Source of the DNA: CAVSCD01 sp963726335
Lineage (GTDB): Bacteria; Acidobacteriota; Aminicenantia; Aminicenantales; UBA8522
Direction of reading: 5' to 3'
DNA length: 64,000 nucleotides
Assembly (NCBI GenBank): GCA_963726335.1
Contig: CAVSCD010000012.1
Coordinates: 930,001-994,000 of the forward strand
Every line of letters starts with the position of its first letter. The stretch's first letter is position 1. The notes under the pieces are model-generated. The model did no database searches. It saw nothing but the letters and a program-made list of their open reading frames with translations, and was not told the origin of the DNA. The position numbers were made by a program, and so were the translations under genes. Positions 35,963 through 44,405 of this stretch are shown here, in pieces.

Positions 35963-37144
35963 ATGAAGCGGGTCTATCTCGACCACATCGCCGCGACCCC
36001 CCTGGATCCCGGGGCGGCGGAGGCGATGAGGCCGTTCCTCGACGGCCGCTTCGGGAACCCTCAGAGCCTGCACGGCGACGGTCAGGAGGCGCTCGAGGCC
36101 GTCGAGGAGGCCCGGGGCCGGGTGGCCGCGCTCGTCGGCGCGACCGAAAGCGAGATCATCTTCACCGCCTCCGGGTCCGAGGCGAACAACTTCGCGATCA
36201 AGGGGCTGGCGCTCGCCCGCCGCGACAAAGGCTGTCACCTGGTCCTGTCGGCTGTCGAGCACCAGTCGATCCTCCATTCGGCCAAAAGCCTGGAGAAGTT
36301 CGGGTTCTCCTCGACCCTGGTGCCTGTGGACAAGGACGGCCTGGTCGATCCCGAGGAGGTCGGGAAGGCGATCCGCAAAGAGACCGTCCTCGTCTCCGTC
36401 ATGCTGGCGAACAGCGAGGTGGGCACGATCGAACCGGTGGCCGAGATCAGCCGAGTCTGCCGGTCCGCCGGCGTGCCCCTGCACACCGATGCCGTCGCGG
36501 CGGCGGGCAACATCCCCGTCGACGTCGCCGGGCTCGGCGTCGACGCCCTCAGCCTGGCGGGAAACCAATTCTACGGTCCGAACGGGGGCGCCGCGCTGTT
36601 TGTCAGGAAAGGCGTCCGCATCCTCCCGTTCGTCGACGGCGGTATCCAGGAGGGCGGCCGCCGGGCGGGTACGGAGAACGTGATGGCGATCGTCGGGCTG
36701 GGAAAGGCCGCGGAAACCGCCGGGCTCAAGCTCGCGGAACGGGCCGCGGCGATGACCGCCCTGCGGGACACGCTCATCGGCGGGCTGCCGGGCCGGGTGG
36801 ACCACGTCGTCCTCACCGGGCACCGGGAGAAACGGCTGCCCCACCACGCCAGCTTCTGCGTCGAGTTCGTCGAGGGCGAATCCATGCTCCTCAACCTGGA
36901 CATGAAGGGGATCGCCGTCTCGAGCGGCTCGGCCTGCACGTCGCGGGCGCTCAAGGCCTCGCACGTCCTGCTGGCCATGGGGCTCGACCACGCCCTCGCC
37001 CAGGGCTCGCTCGTCTTCAGCCTGGTCGACGGCACGACCGCCCCGGACATCGATTATGTCCTCGAGGTCTTTCCGCCGATCATCGAGAGGCTGCGCCGGA
37101 TGTCGCCCCTGTACACAAAATTCCTGGAGGAAAATCGGACATGA
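35963..37144 (+). CDS. NifS/IscS-like protein lacking the PLP-binding lysine
   Basis: A 393-residue class V aminotransferase-fold protein, closest in pattern to IscS/NifS. Conserved features are YLDHIAATPLDP, ASGSEANNFAIKG, His in AVEHQSIL, LANSEVGTIEP and the persulfide cysteine Cys325 in SSGSACTSR. The cofactor site is changed: where E. coli IscS has Gln183 and His205-Lys206, this protein has Ala179 (DAVAA) and Asn201-Gln202 (AGNQFYGPNG). Without the lysine no PLP aldimine can form in the usual way, so it may be a scaffold or persulfide carrier rather than a desulfurase. It overlaps iscU by four nt. No indel explains the change. Confidence 0.85.
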   Translation: MKRVYLDHIAATPLDPGAAEAMRPFLDGRFGNPQSLHGDGQEALEAVEEARGRVAALVGATESEIIFTASGSEANNFAIKGLALARRDKGCHLVLSAVEHQSILHSAKSLEKFGFSSTLVPVDKDGLVDPEEVGKAIRKETVLVSVMLANSEVGTIEPVAEISRVCRSAGVPLHTDAVAAAGNIPVDVAGLGVDALSLAGNQFYGPNGGAALFVRKGVRILPFVDGGIQEGGRRAGTENVMAIVGLGKAAETAGLKLAERAAAMTALRDTLIGGLPGRVDHVVLTGHREKRLPHHASFCVEFVEGESMLLNLDMKGIAVSSGSACTSRALKASHVLLAMGLDHALAQGSLVFSLVDGTTAPDIDYVLEVFPPIIERLRRMSPLYTKFLEENRT

Positions 37145-37707
37145 TTTACAGCGATAAAGTGATGGACCATTTTCAGAACCCCCGCAACGTCGGGGTTCTC
37201 AAGGACGCCGACGGCCAGGGACAGGTGGGAAACCCCGTTTGCGGCGATATGATGACGTTCTATATCAAGGTCAAGGACGAACGGCTCGAGGACATCAAGT
37301 TCCAGACGTTCGGCTGCGGGGCGGCCATCGCCGTGTCCAGCATGGTCAGCGAGCTGGCCATGGGGAAGACACTCGACGAGGCCATGAAGATCACGAACGA
37401 CACGGTGGCCGAATCGCTGGACGGGCTGCCCAAGAACAAGCTCCACTGCTCGAACCTGGGGGCCGACGCTCTGCACGCGGCCATCGACGACTACCGGAAA
37501 AAAGGGGCCGCCGCCCGGGGCGAGGCGTTCGAGGGGACGGTCGCCAAGAGCGAGTGCACTTGTCCCTATTGCGAAGGCCAGATGGGCGCCGAGGAGTTTT
37601 GCGACCACTGTCAAATCGAGTTCGAGGACTGCCCGCACTGCGGCAGCCTGGCCAAGAAGGGCGCCGAGAAATGCCCGAGCTGCGGGGCCGAGCTCTCTCA
37701 GCCGTGA
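37141..37707 (+). CDS. iscU: IscU/NifU-type Fe-S scaffold with a C-terminal double zinc ribbon
   Basis: Residues 1-125 are a standard IscU: FQNPRNVG, Cys34 and Asp36 in NPVCGD, Cys59 in FGCGAAIA and Cys103 in LHCSNL. Residues 138-188 add a cysteine-rich extension with CTCPYC...CDHC and CPHC...CPSC, two probable zinc ribbons that ordinary IscU (about 125-130 residues) lacks. It overlaps the IscS-like gene (ATGA) and is followed by tusA. It would assemble [2Fe-2S] or [4Fe-4S] clusters. The extension may dock a sulfur donor or target proteins, which is inference. Confidence 0.88.
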   Translation: MIYSDKVMDHFQNPRNVGVLKDADGQGQVGNPVCGDMMTFYIKVKDERLEDIKFQTFGCGAAIAVSSMVSELAMGKTLDEAMKITNDTVAESLDGLPKNKLHCSNLGADALHAAIDDYRKKGAAARGEAFEGTVAKSECTCPYCEGQMGAEEFCDHCQIEFEDCPHCGSLAKKGAEKCPSCGAELSQP

Positions 37708-37767
37708 CTCCGGCTGGCACGCCGGCCGGCGGAGCGGACCCGAAACGGGATCGATCCAGGAGAAACC

Positions 37768-38007
37768 ATGCCGATTAAGGCCGATGTCACGCTCGACTGT
37801 TTCGGCCTCCTCTGCCCCATGCCCATCATCCAGGCCGCCCGCAAAATGAAGGAGATGAAAGTGGGGGAGGTGCTCGAGGTCGTCTCGACGGACGCGGGCA
37901 TCAAGGCGGACATGCCGGCCTGGTGCCGGATGAAGGGCCAGGAATTCATCGCTGCGCAGGAAGAGGGAGACATCATTCGCGTCTATGTCCGGAAGCTCAA
38001 GGATTGA
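37768..38007 (+). CDS. tusA: TusA-family sulfur carrier
   Basis: A 79-residue SirA/TusA-fold protein. The CPxP motif is in DCFGLLCPMPIIQAA (Cys18, Pro19-Met-Pro21), the site that carries a persulfide in TusA. The remainder fits the two-layer alpha/beta fold. GGAG lies upstream of the ATG. Its position between iscU and nadA, whose product needs a [4Fe-4S] cluster, suggests that it feeds sulfur to the Fe-S scaffold here. Confidence 0.88.
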   Translation: MPIKADVTLDCFGLLCPMPIIQAARKMKEMKVGEVLEVVSTDAGIKADMPAWCRMKGQEFIAAQEEGDIIRVYVRKLKD

Positions 38008-38023
38008 GCGCGGCCGGAGTCTC

Positions 38024-38929
38024 ATGACCAAACAGGAAATAGTCGCCCGGGTCAACGGGCTCAAGACAGAGCGGCGGGCCGTGATCCTGGCCCACAATTA
38101 CCAGATCCCGGAAGTGCAGGACGTCGCCGACTATACCGGCGATTCGCTGGGCCTGAGCCAGGAGGCGGCGGCGAGCCCGGCCGAGGTCATCGTCTTTTGC
38201 GGGGTCCATTTCATGGCCGAGACCGCGGCCATCCTGTCGCCCGAAAAAACAGTCCTGCTTCCCGACCGCCACGCCGGCTGCCCCATGGCGGCGACCATCT
38301 CCGCGCAGGAGCTCAGGGACTGGAAGGCGAAGTACCCGGGGAGGAAGGTGGTCTGCTACGTCAACACCACGGCCGAGGTCAAGGCCGAGTCCGATGTCTG
38401 CTGCACCTCGTCGAACGCCGTGCGCGTCGTCAACTCGATCCCCGACGAGGAGATCCTGTTCGTGCCCGACAAGAACCTGGCCGCCTACGTGGCCAGGCAG
38501 ACGGGGAAAAAAATCATCGCCTGGGACGGCTGCTGCTATGTCCACGACCGCATCCTGGCCGCGGACGTCCAGGCCAGGAAAAGGCTCCATCCCGACGCCG
38601 AGGTCTGGGTCCATCCCGAGTGCCGCCCCGAGGTCATCGACCTCGCCGACCGGGTGATCTCGACCGGGCACATGGTGACGGCGGCCCGGGCGACGAGGGC
38701 CGCCGAGGTCATCGTCGGCACGGAGGCCGGGATCATCTACCGGCTGAAAAAGGAAAACCCGAAGACCGCATTTTATCCGGTCAAAGACATGGCGTTCTGC
38801 TCCAACATGAAAAAGGTCAATCTCCGCAAGGTCCTGGCGGCCCTGGAAGAGATGAAATATCGTATCGAGGTTCCCCAAGACATCAGCCGGAGGGCCAGGG
38901 GCGCCATCGAAAAAATGATCCAGCTATAG
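38024..38929 (+). CDS. nadA: quinolinate synthase
   Basis: A 301-residue enzyme that condenses iminoaspartate with dihydroxyacetone phosphate in NAD synthesis. The three cluster-binding cysteines appear in VIVFCGVHFMAE, VHPECRPEV and MAFCSNMKKV; AHNYQIPEVQDVADYTGDSL and the TSSNA segment are also diagnostic. It needs an oxygen-sensitive [4Fe-4S] cluster, which fits its place behind iscU and tusA. No nadB or nadC is next to it. The ATG at 38024 gives the standard N-terminus. Confidence 0.93.
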   Translation: MTKQEIVARVNGLKTERRAVILAHNYQIPEVQDVADYTGDSLGLSQEAAASPAEVIVFCGVHFMAETAAILSPEKTVLLPDRHAGCPMAATISAQELRDWKAKYPGRKVVCYVNTTAEVKAESDVCCTSSNAVRVVNSIPDEEILFVPDKNLAAYVARQTGKKIIAWDGCCYVHDRILAADVQARKRLHPDAEVWVHPECRPEVIDLADRVISTGHMVTAARATRAAEVIVGTEAGIIYRLKKENPKTAFYPVKDMAFCSNMKKVNLRKVLAALEEMKYRIEVPQDISRRARGAIEKMIQL

Positions 38930-38938
38930 GAGGGTTCC

Positions 38939-39442
38939 GTGAAAAAACCGACCGAGGACAACGTCAAGGCCGCCTTCGCGGGCGAGAGCCAGGCCCACGT
39001 GAAATACCTGGCCTTTGCCGCGGCCGCCGAGAAGGAGCGCCTGGCGAACATCGCCCGGCTCTTTCGCGCCGCAAGCTACTCCGAGCAGGTGCACGCGACC
39101 AACCATCTGGGCGCGCTGAAGGGGGTGGGTCCGACGGCCGCGAACCTGCAAGGGGCGATCGAGGGCGAGACCTACGAAGTCACCACAATGTACCCGGCCT
39201 TTATCGCGACCGGAAACGAACAGGGGGAGAAGGTCGCCGTAATGTGGTTCAACTATGCCATGGAGGCCGAGAAGGTGCACGCCGGTCTTTACAAGAGGGC
39301 CAAGGACAACGCCGAAACCGGCAAGGACCTCGGCTTTTTCCCGATCCATGTCTGCGGCCAGTGCGGCTTCACCGTCGAGGGAGAAGCCCCCGACAAGTGC
39401 CCCGTTTGCGGCGCCCCCAAGGAAAGATTCGTCCGGTTCTAG
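38939..39442 (+). CDS. rbr: rubrerythrin
   Basis: A 167-residue rubrerythrin: ferritin-like diiron domain (AFAGESQAHVKYLAFA, SYSEQVHATNHL, GETYEVTTMYPAF, AMEAEKVHAGLY) and a C-terminal rubredoxin domain with CGQCGFTVEGEAP and CPVCGAPKERF. It reduces peroxide in anaerobes. The start is GTG with AGGAGG five nt upstream. It follows nadA by nine nt, so it is expressed with the Fe-S and NAD genes, which it may protect from peroxide. Confidence 0.93.
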   Translation: MKKPTEDNVKAAFAGESQAHVKYLAFAAAAEKERLANIARLFRAASYSEQVHATNHLGALKGVGPTAANLQGAIEGETYEVTTMYPAFIATGNEQGEKVAVMWFNYAMEAEKVHAGLYKRAKDNAETGKDLGFFPIHVCGQCGFTVEGEAPDKCPVCGAPKERFVRF

Positions 39443-39457
39443 AGGAGAGTGACGAAC

Positions 39458-39967
39458 ATGGCTTTGGATCCCCGATTGAAGCCGAACGAGGTCCTGGCGG
39501 CCGCCATCCGCTCGGAGATCGACGCCGCGGACTTTTACTGCGGGTTGCTCGCCTGGGTCCATAACATCCTGCTTCGGCAGAAGCTCGAGTTCCTGGTCCT
39601 CGAAGAGAAGAAGCACCGGGCGATCCTGGAGAGGCTGCACGCCGGGCGATACCCGGCCGCCGGCCTCGAGATCCCCGCCAAGTCCGTCCGCCCGCGGCCG
39701 GCGGCGAAGGTCGACGCGGCGAGCTCGGTCCTCGACCTGTTCAAAACCGCTCTCGAGGCGGAGAAGGCGGCCGAGGAATATTACCGCGAAGCCCGGGGAA
39801 GGATGTCCGACGCCGGCAGCCGGAAGATCCTCGAATACCTGAGCCGGGTCGAGCGGAGCCACTTTTTCATGATCCGGTCGGAGATCGACCTCCTCAGCCG
39901 CTTCCCCGATTATTATGACGTCGAGGATTTCCACCTCGGCCAGGATCTTTTCCACGTCGGCCCCTGA
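39458..39967 (+). CDS. ferritin-like diiron protein (rubrerythrin-related)
   Basis: A 169-residue protein with two ferritin-like helix pairs, EIDAADFYCGLL...EEKKHRAIL and EAEKAAEEYYREA...VERSHFFMIRSE. There is no rubredoxin domain. The middle linker is Pro/Ala-rich. GAGGAG lies nine nt before the ATG at 39458. It is a paralogue of the protein at 46084-46572 (shared E.KKH...L.R...P, AAE..A..FY, YLS(R/K)VERSHF). It probably takes part in peroxide or iron handling with the adjacent rubrerythrin. Confidence 0.75.
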   Translation: MALDPRLKPNEVLAAAIRSEIDAADFYCGLLAWVHNILLRQKLEFLVLEEKKHRAILERLHAGRYPAAGLEIPAKSVRPRPAAKVDAASSVLDLFKTALEAEKAAEEYYREARGRMSDAGSRKILEYLSRVERSHFFMIRSEIDLLSRFPDYYDVEDFHLGQDLFHVGP

Positions 39968-40010
39968 CGGACCGGGAGACATATTCCGGTCCCTCCGGGC
40001 CCCGGTCCGT
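39967..40010 (+). other. stem-loop between operon genes
   Basis: ACGGACCGGG (39967-39976) and CCCGGTCCGT (40001-40010) form a perfect 10-bp stem that starts on the last base of the preceding stop codon. There is no T tract, so it looks like an RNA-stability or processing element rather than a terminator. Confidence 0.4.
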
Positions 40011-40037
40011 GTCTCCGGGCACGGGAAGGTGACAAGC

Positions 40038-40700
40038 ATGGAACCGGCCAAAAAACGCCTCGGCCAGATCATCCGGATCCTGCGCCGGGAGTATCCGGAC
40101 AGTCGGACGGCCCTGGTTTACGAGACGCCCCTTCAGATCCTCGTCGCGACCATCCTCGCCGCGCAGTGCACCGACGAGCGGGTGAATAAGGTCACGCCCG
40201 GGCTCTTCGGCAAGTATCCGACCGCCGAGGACTTCGCCAAATCCGATCGGGCCGCCCTGGAGACGGAAATCCGCTCCACCGGCTTCTTCCGCAACAAGGC
40301 CAAGAGCATCATCGGCGCGGCGAGAAGGATCGTGGAGAATTACGGGGGCGAGGTCCCGTCGACCATGGAGGAGCTTCTGACCCTGCCCGGCGTCGCCCGC
40401 AAGACGGCCAACATCGTGCTGTCGTCGGGATTCGGGAAGGCCGAAGGCATCGCGGTCGACACCCACGTCCGCCGGCTCTCGGGGAGGCTGGGGTTGAGCC
40501 GGCAGACCGTTCCCGAGAAGATCGAAAAGGACCTGTTGAAGCTCGTGCCGCGCCGGGACTGGCTCGACTTCAACTCCCTGCTCGTCGACCACGGCCGGAA
40601 AACCTGCGGCGCGAGAAAACCCCTGTGCCCGCGGTGCGCCATCCGGAAGCTCTGTCCGTCGGCCGTGAAGCTCTTTCCGGATCTGAAGAAGGCGGGCTGA
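40038..40700 (+). CDS. nth: endonuclease III
   Basis: A 220-residue DNA glycosylase/AP lyase for oxidised pyrimidines. The helix-hairpin-helix and catalytic lysine are in LPGVARKTANIVL, and the catalytic Asp in AVDTHVRRLSGRL. The [4Fe-4S] cysteines are in CGARKPLCPRCAIRKLCP, with the C-x6-C-x2-C-x5-C spacing. The ATG at 40038 gives the usual N-terminus. Its stop overlaps the next ATG (TGATG). Confidence 0.93.
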   Translation: MEPAKKRLGQIIRILRREYPDSRTALVYETPLQILVATILAAQCTDERVNKVTPGLFGKYPTAEDFAKSDRAALETEIRSTGFFRNKAKSIIGAARRIVENYGGEVPSTMEELLTLPGVARKTANIVLSSGFGKAEGIAVDTHVRRLSGRLGLSRQTVPEKIEKDLLKLVPRRDWLDFNSLLVDHGRKTCGARKPLCPRCAIRKLCPSAVKLFPDLKKAG

Positions 40701-41710
40701 TGACCGTCGAGGCGAGGCTCTGGCGGGCCCTCGACGGCAGCCGGGTGGACTGCGACTTGTGCGCCCACCGCTGCCGGATCGGCCCCGGAAAATTCGGGAT
40801 CTGCGGAGTCCGGGAAAACACGGAGGGGAAGCTCACCACCCACGCTTACGGCCGGGTCATCGCCGCCCACCTCGACCCGATCGAAAAAAAACCTCTGTTC
40901 CACTTTCAGCCGGGCTCGCGCTCGCTGTCCATCGCCACCGTCGGCTGCAACTTCCGCTGCCCCTTCTGCCAGAACTGGGAGATCTCTCAGGCGCCGCGGG
41001 CAAAGGACGCTTTCCGGGGCGGACAGGAGTTTCCGCCCGCCGGGATCGTCGCCGAGGCGCGGTCGCGGGGCTGCCGGAGCATCTCGTACACATACACCGA
41101 GCCCACCATCTTTTTCGAATATGCCCAGGATACGGCCAAGCTCGCCCGCGAGGCGGGCCTGGCCAACGTCTTCGTCACGAACGGCTATATGACCGGGACG
41201 GCGCTGCGGACGATTCAGCCGCTCCTCGACGCCGCCAACGTCGACCTCAAGGCCTTCAAGGACGAAACCTACAGGCGCGTCTGCGGCGCGCGGCTCGAGC
41301 CCGTGCTCGAATCGATTCGGCTGATGCGCGAGCTCGGCGTCTGGGTCGAGGTCACGACCCTCGTCGTCCCCGGGATGAATGACAGCGCGGCCGAGCTCGG
41401 CGATATCGCCCGGTTCATCGCCGGCGTCAGCGTCGACATGCCGTGGCACGTCAGCCGGTTCCATCCCGACTATAAATACACGGACACGCCGGCGACCCCG
41501 GTCGAGACCCTTGACCTGGCCCGGGACCTCGGGAAACGGGCCGGACTCCGGTACATTTACGTGGGGAACGTCCGGGGCGAGGGCGAGAACACAGCCTGTC
41601 CGCGGTGCGGCCGCGAGCTCATCAGCCGGACCGGATTTACAGTTACGAAAAACGAGGTCCGCGGCGGCGCCTGCCCCCAGTGCGGCACTCAGATCGCCGG
41701 CGTGTTTTAG
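40700..41710 (+). CDS. amrS: AmmeMemoRadiSam-system radical SAM enzyme (AmrS-like)
   Basis: A 336-residue radical SAM protein. The N-terminal cysteine motif CDLCAHRCRI...GICGV is followed by the SAM-binding cluster motif VGCNFRCPFCQNWEISQ. YTYTEPTIFFEYA and DLKAFKDETYRRVCGA are typical of AmrS, and the C-terminus has a zinc ribbon (CPRCG...CPQCG). Relatives occur with AMMECR1 and Memo proteins, neither of which is adjacent here. The reaction is unknown; a radical modification of a protein or RNA has been proposed for the family. It overlaps nth by one nt. Confidence 0.85.
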   Translation: MTVEARLWRALDGSRVDCDLCAHRCRIGPGKFGICGVRENTEGKLTTHAYGRVIAAHLDPIEKKPLFHFQPGSRSLSIATVGCNFRCPFCQNWEISQAPRAKDAFRGGQEFPPAGIVAEARSRGCRSISYTYTEPTIFFEYAQDTAKLAREAGLANVFVTNGYMTGTALRTIQPLLDAANVDLKAFKDETYRRVCGARLEPVLESIRLMRELGVWVEVTTLVVPGMNDSAAELGDIARFIAGVSVDMPWHVSRFHPDYKYTDTPATPVETLDLARDLGKRAGLRYIYVGNVRGEGENTACPRCGRELISRTGFTVTKNEVRGGACPQCGTQIAGVF

Positions 41711-41752
41711 TCTGCACCTGAATGGACACCGATGACTCGGAAAGGAGGGGAC

Positions 41753-43675
41753 ATGAAAAGACGCAGCGCACTCTTCAGCCTTGGTCTCCTGGCCCTCGCC
41801 GTCTGGCCCGGCGCGGTCAACGGCGCTGAATCCTGGAAAGAGGTCCGGCTCGACGGCGAGACCGTGCTCATCCGGCCCGCCGCCGCGAAGCCGGCGCCGC
41901 CGGGCCGGGTCTTTGCCGCGGAGGGCCGGACGACCCTCATCCTGACGGCTCCGGACCTCGAAGTCGCGGGGCGCGTCGCCGCGGGCGACTTCGAGCGCTA
42001 TCTCCCGCTCGCCTGCGGAGGAAAGGTGGCCGTGTCTGCCGATGCCAAACCGGCCCACGACTATATGCTCCTCCTGGCGACGGTCCGCTCACAAGAATTC
42101 ATGTCCCGGGCCGGGATCGGGAAGGACCTGCCGGCCGTCGGCGAACAGGAATGCCTGATCCTGCCGGTTGAGAAGTTCTCCGACGGGCGGCCGGGCGTCG
42201 CCCTGGTCGGGGGCAGCGCGCGGGGCCTGCTCAACGGCGCGTACACCCTGCTCGAGCGAAGCGCCGGGATCTTTTGGGAGACCGGCCGGATCCTCCAGCG
42301 AAGGACCGGCGCGACATCGGGCGGCGCCGAAACGACGGTGGTCCGGAGCGGGGAATTGTCCTGGCCCGACGGGAAACTCGTCTGGAAGCCCGCCGTCTCC
42401 GACAGGGTCCTTTACATCGGCTACGCCCCCGACATGGTCCCGGCTGTCGTCTGGGCCTCCCGCAACCGCCTCAGCCATCTCGTCATCTCCACGCCGCGCG
42501 AGTTTCCTCTGTCCGAGTCCCAAAACAAGAGCCTCGAGGACGCCGTCAACCAGGCCCACCGTCTCGGGATCAAAGCCCTCTTTTTGAACATGACCCACAG
42601 GCTTCCCGCCCATCTGAGCGCGCTCAAGCCCTCGAGCCCGGAGGCCATCCAGGCCAGCACGGACGTTTATGCGGGCATGGTCTCCAGGTTCGGTCTCGAC
42701 GGGTTCGCTTGGCATTCGGCGAGCGAAGCGATCGAGATCGCCTCGGACCCGGAGTATCAAAAATACTCGCGCGCCCACTGGGAAGCCCGCTACTTCAACT
42801 CCTATTATTCGGCCATCCGGAAGATCAATAAAGACGCCATGCTGGTGATGCTCTTCGGCTGGGTCTACATGAACCCGGCCGCCGAGATGAAGCGGCTTTT
42901 TCCATCGGATACGGTGGCCTGGGTCGTTCCGAACACGCCGATCATCGACGCCGCCCTGACCGACATCCCGAGTTACGACGAGAACTTCGACCGCGTCTGG
43001 TACTGGCAGTATGTCACCGTCAGCCGCGACGGCGCTTTCCCCATGGTCAAGCTGGACTACCTGGAAGAGTACTTCGCCGAGGCGCTCGAGCGGGGTCACG
43101 GCCTCGCGCCCCAGGGCGTTTTCGGGGTGAATGCTTTCAACGCCATGTACTTCGCCCAGGTGGCGAGGGACGGGCTGGTGCCTCACCAAGAATTCCTGAA
43201 GACCTTCGGCGAAAGGTACTACGGGGATTCCCGGATGGGGCAGGCGCTCTTCGACTATCAACAGGCGCTCGTTTTCCACCGGAACTGGTACAACAACGTC
43301 CACACCCGCGACGTCGAGAACTCTCTGAATATGGAGGAATCCTGGATCCTGAAACGCGCCTTCGAGACGACCGCGGCGGCCGCGGCGTCGGCGAAGTCGC
43401 CGCTCCTCAAGGACCGGCTGAAGACCATGGCCGTCACGGCCCTGCGATGCTTCCTGCGCCGGAACCCCCATCTCCGGCCGCCAAAGGACTCCGGTCAGGC
43501 CTGGACGATGGATTATATGAGGGAGTTCGGCTGGAACCGCCAGGCGGTCGAGGACATGGTCAAGCGTTATGAGGAGGCCTTCAGTCCGACCGCGCCGGCG
43601 GCCGAGGGCGACTTCTTCGGCGAGGAGTTCCTGAAGATCCGGGAGGCGCTGGCGGCTACGACGGCCGGGAAATGA
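41753..43675 (+). CDS. secreted glycoside-hydrolase-like protein (alpha-glucuronidase/hexosaminidase N-domain type)
   Basis: A 640-residue protein with signal peptide MKRRSALFSLGLLALAVWPG and cleavage after NGA. Residues about 60-180 look like the alpha/beta domain that precedes GH20, GH67 and DUF4838 catalytic barrels (AGRVAAGDFERYLPLACGG, VALVGGSARGLLNGAYTLLER). A TIM barrel follows (GFAWHSASEAIEI, MLVMLFGWVYMNP). AAAGGAGG lies just upstream of the ATG at 41753. The specificity is unknown; it probably degrades acidic or amino sugars in the periplasm. It is the last gene of the long plus-strand row. Confidence 0.6.
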   Translation: MKRRSALFSLGLLALAVWPGAVNGAESWKEVRLDGETVLIRPAAAKPAPPGRVFAAEGRTTLILTAPDLEVAGRVAAGDFERYLPLACGGKVAVSADAKPAHDYMLLLATVRSQEFMSRAGIGKDLPAVGEQECLILPVEKFSDGRPGVALVGGSARGLLNGAYTLLERSAGIFWETGRILQRRTGATSGGAETTVVRSGELSWPDGKLVWKPAVSDRVLYIGYAPDMVPAVVWASRNRLSHLVISTPREFPLSESQNKSLEDAVNQAHRLGIKALFLNMTHRLPAHLSALKPSSPEAIQASTDVYAGMVSRFGLDGFAWHSASEAIEIASDPEYQKYSRAHWEARYFNSYYSAIRKINKDAMLVMLFGWVYMNPAAEMKRLFPSDTVAWVVPNTPIIDAALTDIPSYDENFDRVWYWQYVTVSRDGAFPMVKLDYLEEYFAEALERGHGLAPQGVFGVNAFNAMYFAQVARDGLVPHQEFLKTFGERYYGDSRMGQALFDYQQALVFHRNWYNNVHTRDVENSLNMEESWILKRAFETTAAAAASAKSPLLKDRLKTMAVTALRCFLRRNPHLRPPKDSGQAWTMDYMREFGWNRQAVEDMVKRYEEAFSPTAPAAEGDFFGEEFLKIREALAATTAGK

Positions 43676-43764
43676 CGCCGCTGGCAACCATTTTATTTTG
43701 TGTGATAGCCCTGTTCGAGGATAGGGCCTTGTAACGGTGCGTCCCGGTCCCGGCCGCATACCGT

Positions 43765-43900
43765 CGCAGGGTCGGATGGTGATGCGCCCCTATCCCCCCG
43801 GCCCCCGGGAACCAGTCCCGTCGGTTCCCCCGTCGGCCGAGCCGACGGGTCCCCCTCCGCTACGGGGGTCTTCGGAGCGCCATCCCCATCCGACCCTGCG
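43765..43900. repeat. 136-nt structured inverted-repeat element
   Basis: CGCAGGGTCGGATGG (43765-43779) pairs perfectly with CCATCCGACCCTGCG (43886-43900), and pairing continues inward with small bulges for some seven more bp. Inside is a hairpin CCCGTCGGC-CGA-GCCGACGGG (43829-43849) flanked by C-rich and G-rich tracts. No coding potential is seen. It lies between the glycosidase-like gene and archease and may be a dispersed palindromic repeat or a non-coding RNA. The rest of 43676-43971 shows no gene. Confidence 0.6.
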
Positions 43901-43971
43901 AGGTCGCGAGGATGAAAAGACGTTTGCGGCGTGCTAGAATTAACTTGAACAGGCGGGAGGAGAAAGATTAA

Positions 43972-44397
43972 GTGGACGAAAAGTTCCGGTTCCTGGAGCA
44001 CACCGCCGACGCCAAGTTCCAGGCGTTCGGCCGGACGCTCGAGGAGGCCTTCGCCAACGCCGCCCTGGCCACGGCCTCACTGATGTGGGACACGGGGACA
44101 ATCGCCCGGAAGATCAGCCGCCCGGTGCGCGCCAGCGCGATCGACCTCGAGCAGCTCCTCGTTCGCTTCCTCGAGGAGATCCTCTACCTCGTCGAGTCGC
44201 GGTTCTTCCTCCTGGCCTCGGCCGAGGAGCTGAAGATCGAGCGGCGCGGCGAAGAGTATAGGCTCGAGGCCGTTTTTTGGGGCGATACGAATTCAGACGC
44301 CTACGAAACTTACGGCGGCGTGAAAGCCATCACCTATAACGAAATGGAGATCCGGAAAAACGACCTGGTCACGGTCCAGGTCGTCGTCGACACCTGA
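43972..44397 (+). CDS. archease
   Basis: A 141-residue protein with the archease signature: FRFLEHTADAKFQAFGRTLEEAF at the N-terminus, then LLVRFLEEILYLVE and the C-terminal VKAITYNEMEI. Archease promotes guanylylation and multiple turnover of RtcB. The GTG start has GGGAGGAG upstream. The rtcB gene follows after eight nt, the common arrangement. Confidence 0.92.
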   Translation: MDEKFRFLEHTADAKFQAFGRTLEEAFANAALATASLMWDTGTIARKISRPVRASAIDLEQLLVRFLEEILYLVESRFFLLASAEELKIERRGEEYRLEAVFWGDTNSDAYETYGGVKAITYNEMEIRKNDLVTVQVVVDT

Positions 44398-44405
44398 GGC
44401 GCGCC

